A stretch of DNA of 64,000 bases from Orbaceae bacterium ESL0727 (GTDB lineage Bacteria; Pseudomonadota; Gammaproteobacteria; Enterobacterales; Orbaceae): positions 992,001 to 1,056,000 of the forward strand of contig JAQTHY010000001.1 of the NCBI GenBank assembly GCA_029433345.1, read 5' to 3'. How positions within the stretch are numbered: the first letter of the stretch is position 1; each line of letters begins with the position of its first letter. Made by a program: the position numbers and the translations under genes. Under the pieces are notes generated by a model that had not been told where the DNA came from, ran no database searches, and saw nothing but the letters and a program-made list of their open reading frames with translations. Shown piece after piece: positions 29,797 to 40,125 of the stretch.

Positions 29797-31143
29797 TTAA
29801 CCGTAGATACCTAATTTCTTCTCTAAGTAGTGGATATTGGTTCCCCCTTTTAGGAAGTTTTTATCGTTCATGATCTCAACATGTAATTCAATATTGGTTT
29901 TAATGCCATCAATAACCAGTTCTGCTAATGCATTTTTCATTCTTGCAATTGCTACATCGCGTGTTTCGCCATAAGCAATCAGTTTGCCTATCATTGAATC
30001 GTAATAAGGCGGCACGGTATAGCCTGCATAAATATGTGATTCCCAGCGAATACCAAATCCGCCCGGTGCATGAAAGCGCGTAATTTTGCCCGGTGATGGC
30101 AGAAATGTTTTCGGATCTTCCGCATTAATACGGCATTCAATGGCATGTCCTTTGATATGAACATCACTTTGCTTAAAGGATAAAGGACGACCTGCTGCAA
30201 TTGAAATCTGTTCTTTGACAATATCAATACCGGTGATCATTTCGGTAACAGGGTGCTCAACCTGAACACGGGTATTCATTTCGATAAAATAAAATTCATT
30301 ATTTTCGAATAAAAATTCAAATGTCCCAGCGCCGCGATAACCAATTTCAATACAGGCATTGACGCAACGTTCGCCGATAAATTGACGCATTTTCGGTGTA
30401 ATACCAATGGCAGGTGCTTCTTCGACCACTTTTTGGTTACGGCGTTGCATTGAGCAATCACGTTCGCCTAAATAGACGGCATGACCTTGCCCATCTGCTA
30501 AGATTTGGATTTCGATATGACGCGGATTTTCAAGGAATTTTTCCATGTATACCGTATCATTATTAAATGCAGTTTTGGCTTCTAATTTAGTCATTTTGAT
30601 GGCTTGTTCGAGATCTTTTTCTTGACGAACAATACGCATTCCGCGGCCACCACCGCCACCCGAAGCTTTAATAATAATGGGATAGCCAATTGTTTTGGCA
30701 ATCTGTTTGTTGGTTTCGATATTATTACCAAGTGGGCCATCCGATCCCGGTACACAAGGCACGCCGGCTTTTTTCATTGCGGCGATCGCCGAAACTTTAT
30801 CGCCCATCAAGCGAATAGTTTCTGGTTTAGGGCCAATAAAGATAAAACCAGAACGCTCAACTTGTTCAGCAAAGTCAGCATTTTCAGATAAAAAACCGTA
30901 TCCTGGGTGAATAGCGGAAGCGCCGGTAACTTCGGCTGCTGAAATAAGTGCAGGGATATTTAAGTAACTTTTTGCTGCTGGAGCAGGGCCGATACAGACA
31001 GTTTCATCGGCCAGTAAAACATGTTTCAAATCTTTATCGGCGGTAGAGTGTACCGCGGCTGTTTTAATACCAAGTTCCTTACATGCTCGTAAGATACGCA
31101 ATGCGATCTCACCACGATTAGCAATAAGAATTTTATCAAGCAT
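29797..31143 (-). CDS. accC: Biotin carboxylase subunit of acetyl-CoA carboxylase
   Basis: ATP-dependent carboxylation of the biotin carried by AccB, first half-reaction of fatty acid synthesis. 448 residues (E. coli 449). N-terminal [22 protein letters not shown]-grasp glycine loop [13 protein letters not shown], carboxylase motif [18 protein letters not shown], and [18 protein letters not shown]. Follows accB by 52 bp on the same strand. The product is clearly paralogous to the first 450 residues of the pyruvate carboxylase at 40.1 kb. Confidence 0.98.
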   Translation of the reverse strand: MLDKILIANRGEIALRILRACKELGIKTAAVHSTADKDLKHVLLADETVCIGPAPAAKSYLNIPALISAAEVTGASAIHPGYGFLSENADFAEQVERSGFIFIGPKPETIRLMGDKVSAIAAMKKAGVPCVPGSDGPLGNNIETNKQIAKTIGYPIIIKASGGGGGRGMRIVRQEKDLEQAIKMTKLEAKTAFNNDTVYMEKFLENPRHIEIQILADGQGHAVYLGERDCSMQRRNQKVVEEAPAIGITPKMRQFIGERCVNACIEIGYRGAGTFEFLFENNEFYFIEMNTRVQVEHPVTEMITGIDIVKEQISIAAGRPLSFKQSDVHIKGHAIECRINAEDPKTFLPSPGKITRFHAPGGFGIRWESHIYAGYTVPPYYDSMIGKLIAYGETRDVAIARMKNALAELVIDGIKTNIELHVEIMNDKNFLKGGTNIHYLEKKLGIYG

Positions 31144-31195
31144 ACCTCAACCTCTTATTATATAGATAAATAAAAGAAAACTTATTCGACAAAAA

Positions 31196-31654
31196 CTATT
31201 CAAGAATAAATAGAGGTTGATCAAATTCAACAGGTTGACCATTGTCAACCAAAATCGCTTTGATGACACCCGATTTTTCGGATTCGATTTGGTTCATCAT
31301 TTTCATTGCTTCAACAATGCAAAGCACGTCGCCAACTTTAACGGTTTGTCCAACTTCAACAAACGGTTTTGAATCAGGACTTGGTGTACGGTAAAAAGTC
31401 CCCACCATTGGTGATTTAATTGTGTTATCTGCAGCAGCAACAGGGTCTGCTGATTGGGTTGGTTCGGTTGTCGTTGGCGTTACAACAACTGGAGCAGGTT
31501 GTGGAATTTGAATGTTTTGTATTGGCGCAGAGTAGTTCGCTTGTGGGATATTGCGACTGATGCGAACCGACTCCTCACCTTCAGAAATCTCAATTTCTGA
31601 AATGCCTGATTCTTCAACGAGTTCAATTAATTTTTTAATTTTTCGTATATCCAT
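31196..31654 (-). CDS. accB: Biotin carboxyl carrier protein
   Basis: Carries the biotin of acetyl-CoA carboxylase. Start set at the ATG giving [18 protein letters not shown], the family start; an in-frame GTG three codons earlier is disregarded. 152 residues (E. coli 156). N-terminal helical region, a Pro/Ala/Thr linker (residues ~45-75), then the biotinyl domain with target lysine in [14 protein letters not shown] and the [14 protein letters not shown] thumb. First gene of the accB-accC-eda unit, divergent from mreB. Confidence 0.97.
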   Translation of the reverse strand: MDIRKIKKLIELVEESGISEIEISEGEESVRISRNIPQANYSAPIQNIQIPQPAPVVVTPTTTEPTQSADPVAAADNTIKSPMVGTFYRTPSPDSKPFVEVGQTVKVGDVLCIVEAMKMMNQIESEKSGVIKAILVDNGQPVEFDQPLFILE

Positions 31655-33166
<1,512 letters not shown>

Positions 33167-33260
33167 TCGCCCGTATTCACATTAATATTACAAAAAATCA
33201 CTTTGCATCTGTTAACTAAGCCAACTAACACCGGCTTAGCTAACAGGTGAGTATTCAACG

Positions 33261-34103
33261 ATGAAATTACTGTTTTCAAAACAATCACCACTTAGCGTAC
33301 AACTTTTTATTGCTTTAGTCTTGGCTTTAGTTCTGCTTGGCCTAGATATCAGTTATCAGCCGTTTAAAACTGTCCGTTATTATTTAGATACCCTTATTTC
33401 GCCTCTTTATTATATTTCGAATTCACCGCGAGTGACCGCTGACAAACTGTATGAAATGTCAAAGTCACGTGATGAGTTAGCGATAGAAAAATCAAAATTA
33501 ACCGAAGAATTATTAAGCAAAAAAAGTGATCTTTTATTATTAGAACATTTGCGTCACGAAAATAATCGCTTAAGAGAGTTATTGGGATCGCCTCTCCGGC
33601 ACGATGAACATAAAATGGCCGCACAAGTTTTGCTGGCAGACACTGATCCTTACGTATATCAAATCGTCCTGAATAAAGGTAAAAGTGATGGCGTTTATGT
33701 AGGTCAGCCTGTTGTTGATGGTAAAGGTATTGTGGGACAAATTTATGAGATTGCGCAAACTACTAGCCGTGCCATTTTGGTTTGTGATTATCAACATGCC
33801 ATTCCCGTGCAAGTATTGAGAAACGATATTGCGATGGTTGCGGTTGGTAATGGCTGTAGTAATGAATTAACCCTCGATTTTTTACCGAATAATGTTGATA
33901 TTAAAGTCGGTGATATTTTAGTCACCTCTGGTCTGGATGGACGTTTCCCTGAAGGCTATCCCGTGGCTATTGTGAGCTCGGTTAAATTAGATATCAATGA
34001 TTCAACACCGGTTATTTCGGCTACCCCAACGGCTGATTTAAAACGATTACGTTATTTGTTATTGCTGTGGGGTGAGGGAGAAAAGAAAGATAATGGATCG
34101 TAA
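33261..34103 (+). CDS. mreC: Rod-shape protein MreC
   Basis: Periplasmic bitopic partner of MreB/MreD and of the elongation PBP2. One N-terminal membrane segment (LFIALVLALVLLGLDI, residues ~14-30), a coiled coil (residues ~60-115, rich in E/K/L) and the paired beta-barrel domains (ILVCDYQHAIPVQVLRND, VTSGLDGRFPEGYPVAIV). 280 residues, shorter than E. coli MreC (367) mainly through the lack of the Pro/Gln-rich C-terminal tail. Its end overlaps the start of mreD by 11 bp. Confidence 0.95.
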   Translation: MKLLFSKQSPLSVQLFIALVLALVLLGLDISYQPFKTVRYYLDTLISPLYYISNSPRVTADKLYEMSKSRDELAIEKSKLTEELLSKKSDLLLLEHLRHENNRLRELLGSPLRHDEHKMAAQVLLADTDPYVYQIVLNKGKSDGVYVGQPVVDGKGIVGQIYEIAQTTSRAILVCDYQHAIPVQVLRNDIAMVAVGNGCSNELTLDFLPNNVDIKVGDILVTSGLDGRFPEGYPVAIVSSVKLDINDSTPVISATPTADLKRLRYLLLLWGEGEKKDNGS

Positions 34104-34575
34104 CCGCACATTTATTATTTGGATTACATTATTCATCGGCCTTTGCTTACAAATTATGCCATGGACAGCTTCATTTTATATGCTAAAACCTCATTGGCTG
34201 ATGCTTATTTTAGTTTATTGGCTATTAGCATTACCGCATAGAGTGAGTATTGGCACCGCGTTTATTGTTGGGATTATTGTTGATCTGTTTACCGGTACCC
34301 TTTTAGGTGTACATGCGTTTATTTTTTCAGTTATCGCCTATTTAGCGGTGTTTAAATTCCAATTAGTGAGAAACTTAGCTTTATGGCAGCAGTCGGTGAT
34401 CATATTTTGCCTCTCTGTTTGTTATGATGTTTTATTGTTTATCTTTGAAGTGAGCATATATCATACTATAACCATGTCTCCCCTTATCTTACTGTCTAGT
34501 TTAGTTGATGGATTATTATGGACATGGATATATCTATTATTGCGACAAATAAGGCGTCATTTTGACATAAATTAA
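34093..34575 (+). CDS. mreD: Rod-shape protein MreD
   Basis: Small polytopic inner-membrane protein of the elongasome. ATG at 34093 (MDRNRTFIIWITLF) overlaps the mreC stop; an in-frame GTG at 34072 would add seven charged residues and is less likely. 160 residues (E. coli 162) with five hydrophobic segments; conserved LLALPHRVSIGTAF and RNLALWQQS. In E. coli the next gene is maf (yhdE); here rng follows after 25 bp. Confidence 0.94.
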   Translation: MDRNRTFIIWITLFIGLCLQIMPWTASFYMLKPHWLMLILVYWLLALPHRVSIGTAFIVGIIVDLFTGTLLGVHAFIFSVIAYLAVFKFQLVRNLALWQQSVIIFCLSVCYDVLLFIFEVSIYHTITMSPLILLSSLVDGLLWTWIYLLLRQIRRHFDIN

Positions 34576-34600
34576 AAAAAGATAAATCAAAGGAAGATGT

Positions 34601-36076
34601 ATGTCAGTTGAGTTATTAATGAATGTGACGCCATCTGAAACCAGGGTTGCCTACATTGAAGATGGTGTGTTGCAAGAAATCCACGTCGATCGTGAATCGA
34701 GACGCGGTATTGTGGGAAATATTTATAAAGGCAAAATTATCCGTATTTTACCGGGAATGCAAGCAGCGTTTGTCGATATTGGGTTAGAAAAAGCGGCGTT
34801 TTTACACGCCTCTGATATTATGCCGCACACTGAATGTGTTTCCAACTCCGAACAAGAACAATTTCAAGTTAAAGACATTTCTGAACTTGTCCGCCAAGGC
34901 CAAGATTTAATGGTGCAAGTCGTCAAAGATCCGATTGGTACTAAAGGTGCTAGGCTGACAACGGATATCACGTTACCTTCGCGTTATTTAGTTTTTATGC
35001 CCGGTTTAGGATCGGCGCATGTGGCAACTTCGCAACGGATTGAGTGTGAAGAAGAACGAGAAAGACTCAAACGTATAGTGGAAGCCTATGTGACTGATGA
35101 AGGCGGATTTATTGTGAGGACCGCTGCCGAAGGGGCACATGCCCATGAACTTGAGCAAGATGCCAAATTTCTAAAGCGCTTATGGGCGAAAATTCAAGAG
35201 CGCATGGCAAGACCGATGAGTAAAAATTTAGTTTATGGTGAACTTGCCTTAGCTCAGCGGGTATTACGTGATTTTGTGGGGGATCCGATTGAACGTATCC
35301 AAGTGGATTCGAAATTAACTTACGATCTGCTGGTTGAGTTTACCGAAGCATTTATGCCAGAAGTGACGGATAAACTCTCCCATTATCGTGGCAGTATGCC
35401 AATTTTTGATCTTTATGATACCGAAAATGAGATCCAACGCGCCTTAGAACGTAAAGTTCAGCTCAAATCAGGGGGGTATCTCATTGTTGATCAGACCGAA
35501 GCGATGACAACGATTGATATTAATACTGGCGCATTTGTTGGTCACCGAAATTTAGAAGAGACTATATTTAACACCAATATCGAAGCCACTCTTGCCATTG
35601 CTAGGCAGTTAAGATTGCGTAATTTAGGCGGCATTATTATTATCGATTTTATCGATATGCAAGAGTCACTACATCGGGAACGTGTTTTACAATCTTTACA
35701 AGAATCGTTACAAAAAGATCGGGCAAGAACAACAATTAATGATTTTTCGCCACTTGGATTAGTCGAGATGACACGTAAACGGACGCGAGAAAGTATTGGT
35801 CATATTTTGTGTGAAGAGTGTCCCACTTGTAAAGGGCGCGGTATGGTAAAATCGGTCGAAACAGTTTGTAATGAAATTTTACGTGAAATTGTTCGCATCC
35901 ATAAAGCACACCGTTCAGAATACTTTTTGGTTTATGCATCAACGGCGGTTGCTAATGCATTAACTAATGATGAATCTCATGCACTTGCCGAGGTAGAAGT
36001 CTTTGTTGGTAAAAATGTCCAAGTAAAAACCGAACCACTTTATATGCAAGAACAATATGACGTGGTTTTAATGTGA
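34601..36076 (+). CDS. rng: Ribonuclease G
   Basis: Endoribonuclease that matures the 5' end of 16S rRNA and degrades some mRNAs. 491 residues (E. coli 489). N-terminal S1 domain (GNIYKGKIIRILPGMQAAFV), RNase E/G catalytic core with Asp residues around TTIDINTGAFVG and GGIIIIDFIDM, and the zinc-link CPTCKGRG. The RNase E C-terminal scaffold is absent, as expected. Ribosome binding site AAAGGAAG. Directly after mreD. Confidence 0.97.
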   Translation: MSVELLMNVTPSETRVAYIEDGVLQEIHVDRESRRGIVGNIYKGKIIRILPGMQAAFVDIGLEKAAFLHASDIMPHTECVSNSEQEQFQVKDISELVRQGQDLMVQVVKDPIGTKGARLTTDITLPSRYLVFMPGLGSAHVATSQRIECEEERERLKRIVEAYVTDEGGFIVRTAAEGAHAHELEQDAKFLKRLWAKIQERMARPMSKNLVYGELALAQRVLRDFVGDPIERIQVDSKLTYDLLVEFTEAFMPEVTDKLSHYRGSMPIFDLYDTENEIQRALERKVQLKSGGYLIVDQTEAMTTIDINTGAFVGHRNLEETIFNTNIEATLAIARQLRLRNLGGIIIIDFIDMQESLHRERVLQSLQESLQKDRARTTINDFSPLGLVEMTRKRTRESIGHILCEECPTCKGRGMVKSVETVCNEILREIVRIHKAHRSEYFLVYASTAVANALTNDESHALAEVEVFVGKNVQVKTEPLYMQEQYDVVLM

Positions 36077-36155
36077 TGAAACTGATGTCATAAAACTATG
36101 CCATGAAGTTAATGTCATGAAATTAATGCGATGAAACTGATATTATGAAGATAGT
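36073..36155. repeat. Six imperfect 14-bp tandem repeats after rng
   Basis: Units such as GTGATGAAACTGAT (36073), GCCATGAAGTTAAT (36100), GTCATGAAATTAAT (36114), GCGATGAAACTGAT (36128) and ATTATGAAGATAGT (36142); one unit is 13 bp. The first unit includes the rng stop codon. Confidence 0.88.
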
Positions 36156-36216
36156 ATCATACCTAACTATTCCATAGGTGGTTATCGCCGGGATACAAAA
36201 GCGTATGATCTATTGT

Positions 36217-36250
36217 AATGTTTCAGAACATATATACGTTTATGTCAAAA
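36217..36250 (+). repeat. Dispersed intergenic element, copy 4
   Basis: AATGTTTCAGAACATA, then TATACGTTTATGTCAAAA; 45 bp upstream of the tldD start. Confidence 0.87.
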
Positions 36251-36294
36251 ATAGACAGTTATCCTTTCTAAAAATGAGACAAAGTAAGGAAATT

Positions 36295-37755
36295 ATGCTA
36301 ATAACGGATGTGAGTGAGCGTCTGCTTACCCCAAATAACTTAACGCTTTTAGAATTAACACATTTATTAGATATGCTAAGTTCAAAGCGTATTGATTTTG
36401 GTGATCTCTATTTTTTATCAGGCTATTACGAAAATTGGTCGTTAGACGATAGAATCATTAAAAATGGTTCTTTCCATCGCGATCAAGGCGTCGGTGTCAG
36501 AGCTGTGGTAGGCGAAAAAACGGGCTTTGCCTATACAGATCAAATAACGATGGCGCGTTTGGCGCAAAGTGCACGTGCCGCCAGTACCATTGCGACTGAA
36601 TCGGCACCGTTAATTACCACATCGCTAAAGATGGGTCAACCGAGCTTGCCTATTTACGCAAGCATCAATCCGATAAATAGTCTTGCACAAGAACAGAAAA
36701 TTGCACTATTACAACATGTTGATCAATTTGCGCGTGCATTAGATCCGCGTGTAGTGGAAGTATCAGCAACGCTTACCGGTAGTTATGAAGATATTTTAAT
36801 TGCCGTAACTGATGGAACATTAGCCGCTGATATTCGTCCATTAGTCCGTTTATCGGTTTCGGTATTAGTCGAAAAAGAGGGTAAACGTGAACGGGGTTCG
36901 AGTGGTGGCGGTGGTCGTTTTAGTTATGATTATTTCTTTTCTATCAATCCCAACACAGGCGAGAGTTATGCTGATGATTATGCACGCGAAGCGGTGCGAC
37001 AGGCCTTAGTGGCGCTTTCTGCGAAAGCTGCTCCAGCAGGTACAATGCCAGTCGTATTAGGTGCAGGTTGGCCTGGCGTATTGCTACATGAAGCGGTGGG
37101 TCATGGTTTAGAAGGCGATTTTAATCGTAAAAATAGTTCTGTTTTTTCAGGTAAAATAGGCGAAAAAGTGACGTCTGAATTATGTACTATTGTGGATGAT
37201 GGTACCTTGGCTGATCGCCGTGGTTCGTTAACGATTGATGATGAAGGCACAACAGGACAAAAAACCACATTGATTGAAAATGGTGTTTTAAAAGGTTACC
37301 TATTTGATAAACTGAATGCGCGATTAATGAATACGCATTCAACCGGAAATGGCCGTCGTGAGAATTATGATTGTCTACCTATGCCACGCATGACTAATAC
37401 TTATATGCTAGCTGGTACATCGACATTTGATGATATTATTGCGAGTGTCGATTATGGTATTTATGCGCCTAATTTTGCTGGTGGACAGGTGGATATCACG
37501 TCTGGCAAATTTGTGTTTTCGACCTCAGAAGCCTATCTGATTGAAAAAGGCAAAATTACCACGCCGGTGAAAGGCGCCACTTTAATCGGATCGGGTATTG
37601 AAACGATGCAACAAGTATCGATGGTGGGGAATGATCTCGCCTTAGATGCGGGTGTGGGTGTTTGTGGGAAAGCCGGGCAAAGCGTGCCTGTCGGTGTAGG
37701 TCAACCGACATTAAAAGTGGATAATTTGACTGTGGGTGGTACTATTAGCAGCTAA
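36295..37755 (+). CDS. tldD: Metalloprotease subunit TldD
   Basis: Zinc protease which with TldE/PmbA unfolds and cleaves small peptides (microcin B17 maturation, CcdA turnover). The start is the ATG giving [11 protein letters not shown] with Shine-Dalgarno AAGGA; the frame extends 39 codons further up through the dispersed element, but that part is not conserved. 486 residues (E. coli 481). The metal site [14 protein letters not shown] is present, with [18 protein letters not shown] before it and [16 protein letters not shown] near the end. In E. coli yhdP lies between rng and tldD; it is missing here. No tldE in the window. Confidence 0.96.
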   Translation: MLITDVSERLLTPNNLTLLELTHLLDMLSSKRIDFGDLYFLSGYYENWSLDDRIIKNGSFHRDQGVGVRAVVGEKTGFAYTDQITMARLAQSARAASTIATESAPLITTSLKMGQPSLPIYASINPINSLAQEQKIALLQHVDQFARALDPRVVEVSATLTGSYEDILIAVTDGTLAADIRPLVRLSVSVLVEKEGKRERGSSGGGGRFSYDYFFSINPNTGESYADDYAREAVRQALVALSAKAAPAGTMPVVLGAGWPGVLLHEAVGHGLEGDFNRKNSSVFSGKIGEKVTSELCTIVDDGTLADRRGSLTIDDEGTTGQKTTLIENGVLKGYLFDKLNARLMNTHSTGNGRRENYDCLPMPRMTNTYMLAGTSTFDDIIASVDYGIYAPNFAGGQVDITSGKFVFSTSEAYLIEKGKITTPVKGATLIGSGIETMQQVSMVGNDLALDAGVGVCGKAGQSVPVGVGQPTLKVDNLTVGGTISS

Positions 37756-37885
37756 TAGCGCAGGGTTAATAACGAAAGTTGCTAATGCGTCATAGAGTGA
37801 AAATCGTCAATTTCTTCTTTTTGCGGCTATTTCCCTAATCATAGCAGGCAAAATAGAGATATATTTATTAAAAAGAGAGCCAATA

Positions 37886-38590
37886 ATGGATACAATCATG
37901 ACGTTGTACCATGCTTTTTTAAGCATGAACATCGAAACCTTATCCGATCCGAAAGTGTTATGGACGCTTTACGGTATGTTATTTGTCGTCTTATTATTAG
38001 AATGTGGCGTATTACCTGCGGCTTTTCTACCTGGCGATAGTTTACTTTTCTTAACCGGTGTATTGATTAGTTTGGATGTCTTCCATTTCGGATTAATTAA
38101 TGTGATTCTCATTGCCGGCGCGGCATTTGGTACTTGGCTCGGTTATATTCAAGGCCGATGGTTAGGGAATACCCGCATGGTAAAAAATTGGATGGCACAC
38201 CTGCCGGCTAAATATCACCAACGAGCAGAAACGTTATTCCATAAGTATGGATTATTTGCCCTCTTTTTTGGTCGTTTTATTGCCTTCGTGCGGACGGTTA
38301 TGCCTATTATGGCTGGGCTTTCTGGGTTAAAAAGTAAATATTTTCATATTTATAATTGGTTAAGTGCCACCTTATGGATTTTTTTAATTGTTACCATGGG
38401 GTATCTTTTTGGTTTATCACCACTTTTCAAAGCCTATGAAAAACAGATGATGACCTTTCTGATGTTAATCCCGGTATTTTTACTGGTGGTCGGATTGATT
38501 GCCTCACTGTGGGTGGTTATTCAGCGATCACTTAATAAGAAAAAACGGCAAGCCGCTAACAGCGATGATCACTCATCATTGCAAAAATAA
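37886..38590 (+). CDS. DedA-family membrane protein (YqjA/YghB-like)
   Basis: Inner-membrane protein of the DedA (SNARE-associated) family, linked to undecaprenyl-phosphate or lipid recycling, membrane potential and envelope stress. 234 residues with five or more hydrophobic stretches. ENGLLPAAFLPGDSLL-type motif is seen as ECGVLPAAFLPGDSLLFL, then YIQGRWLGNTRMVKNW and FFGRFIAFVRTVMPIMAGLSG with the key acidic and arginine residues. Closest remembered relative is E. coli YqjA. Strong terminator downstream; single-gene unit. Confidence 0.92.
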   Translation: MDTIMTLYHAFLSMNIETLSDPKVLWTLYGMLFVVLLLECGVLPAAFLPGDSLLFLTGVLISLDVFHFGLINVILIAGAAFGTWLGYIQGRWLGNTRMVKNWMAHLPAKYHQRAETLFHKYGLFALFFGRFIAFVRTVMPIMAGLSGLKSKYFHIYNWLSATLWIFLIVTMGYLFGLSPLFKAYEKQMMTFLMLIPVFLLVVGLIASLWVVIQRSLNKKKRQAANSDDHSSLQK

Positions 38591-38664
38591 CAGAGTCATT
38601 GTCTCTATTGGTTTTTATCTAATGTATCAATGAGATTCACTTTTTTACCCGCAGCTGTTTATGG

Positions 38665-38700
38665 CCCCTAGATGATTTCAAGGTTATCTAGGGGTTTTTT
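38665..38700 (+). terminator. Terminator of the DedA gene
   Basis: CCCCTAGAT (38665-38673) / ATCTAGGGG (38686-38694), then six T. Confidence 0.93.
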
Positions 38701-38744
38701 GATCTGTTATTGATGTTTTGGTCTATGGGTATTAAGCATGTGAG

Positions 38745-38772
38745 GATAAAAAATTAGCGCCGAGTGGCGCTA
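38745..38772 (-). terminator. Terminator of rnpB
   Basis: On the minus strand TAGCGCC-ACTC-GGCGCTA followed by ATTTTTTAT; lies just past the 3' end of rnpB. Confidence 0.92.
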
Positions 38773-38794
38773 GCAAATACAAGATGAAATAAAT

Positions 38795-39187
38795 AGATGA
38801 AATTAACCGATAAGCCGGGTTCTGTCGTGGACAATCATTCCTCTAGGCTAATACTCGCGCATTAGCTCAAGCAGTCTACCCGGATTCAACGCGGGCCGCG
38901 CCAGTGAATCCCTATTTGACCTTGCTCCGAGTGGAGTTTACCCTGCCACAACTGTTACCAGTTGTGCGGTGTGCTCTTACCACACCTTTTCGCCCTTACC
39001 TGTGCTGCAAGCAGCCATTGGCGGTATACTTTCTGTTGCACTAGTCGTGAAATTTAGCTCTCGCCAAACTTCCCCAGGCGTTACCTGGCACTCTGCCCTA
39101 TGGAGCCCGGACTTTCCTCCCCTTTGCATTGTCCCTTTTTATTCCTAAAAAAGGCCATAACAAAGCAGCGATTGTCTGGTTAATTTC
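38795..39187 (-). ncRNA. rnpB: RNase P RNA
   Basis: Catalytic RNA that removes 5' leaders of pre-tRNAs. Read on the minus strand it begins GAAATTAACCAGACAATCGC and ends with the complementary GGTTAATTTC, closing helix P1. Signature blocks: GAGGAAAGTCCGGGCTCC (near 39118-39101), the AGGGTGAAAAGG-type segment near 38990, and AGAACCCGGCTTATCGG at the 3' end. About 393 nt (E. coli 377), type A. The exact ends are inferred from P1 pairing. Terminator follows. Confidence 0.96.
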
Positions 39188-39330
39188 GCTAAGGAGAATA
39201 CTATAATCGAAAAAGTGTGTAAATAATTAATTAGCATATTATGTCAATATATTTAAAGGTGTCAGTATATGATAATTCAGTGTAGATCAGATATGGGCAC
39301 TATCCATTAACTTTATATAAGGAGATTCAA

Positions 39331-39777
39331 ATGTCGAGTTTATTGCAGTTGATTTTCAAACTTATTCAATCAAGTTGGCTCTATTTTTTAGCACAGATAT
39401 TGGTGACCTCTTCAATGTGGCGCAGCGGTTTTACAAAGTTAATAAATTTTAATGCTGCTGTTGAGGAAATGGCAGAATCTGGACTGAGTCCCGCTTTCTT
39501 TTTTGCCGCACTGGTCATTTTTGTCCAACTCGCCGGTACCTTTTTAGTTATTTTTGGTCGTCGCTGGGCATGGTTAGGTGCAGGTGCACTCGGGGTATTT
39601 ACTATTATGACCATTTTTGTGATACATCATTTCTGGACTTATACAGGCGTACAATATGATGTCCACTTAACGGCGTGCCTAAATCACCTTACTTTAATCG
39701 GTGGCTTGATACTCAGTGCTATCGCCTCTGTGTTACGCTATCACAGTGACAGCTTGGTGACAGTGACTAAAAAGTAA
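39331..39777 (+). CDS. DoxX-family membrane protein
   Basis: Four-helix inner-membrane protein of the DoxX family, 148 residues. Hydrophobic segments near residues 15-30, 57-75, 82-98 and 122-138; the family features RSGFTKLINF, AALVIFVQLAGTFLVIFGR and HHFWTY are visible. Members are often stress or redox related, but the role of this one is unknown; E. coli YphA is a comparable protein. Ribosome binding site AAGGAG precedes the ATG. Terminator downstream at 39904. Confidence 0.85.
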   Translation: MSSLLQLIFKLIQSSWLYFLAQILVTSSMWRSGFTKLINFNAAVEEMAESGLSPAFFFAALVIFVQLAGTFLVIFGRRWAWLGAGALGVFTIMTIFVIHHFWTYTGVQYDVHLTACLNHLTLIGGLILSAIASVLRYHSDSLVTVTKK

Positions 39778-39903
39778 CGTGATTTCCTATAGATATTTTA
39801 TATCGAAGCTATGTAGGCGTGATCCTTAATTGTGCCTTTTTATTTAAAAATGGCGCATAAGGAAACAGATTATAAGCTCTCTTGCTCTTTCCATTCAATA
39901 TTC

Positions 39904-39939
39904 ATAGTGTGATAGCTTTGGCGATCACACTATTTTTTT
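39904..39939 (+). terminator. Terminator downstream of the DoxX gene
   Basis: ATAGTGTGAT (39904-39913) / ATCACACTAT (39924-39933), then T to 39939. Confidence 0.9.
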
Positions 39940-40125
39940 AGCTAAAATCAAATCCAATTATTCTTTACCTAAATAGCAGCTAAAATAAAATGTTTTAATT
40001 CATTAAAACTTATTAAATATATTTATAGATAAACGATTATATCGCGACATTGGTTGTCAGCTAATTGTTGATTAAGTATACTCTTTTTGTTGATCCGATT
40101 TATTCAAAATAATAGTAGAGGCTGT

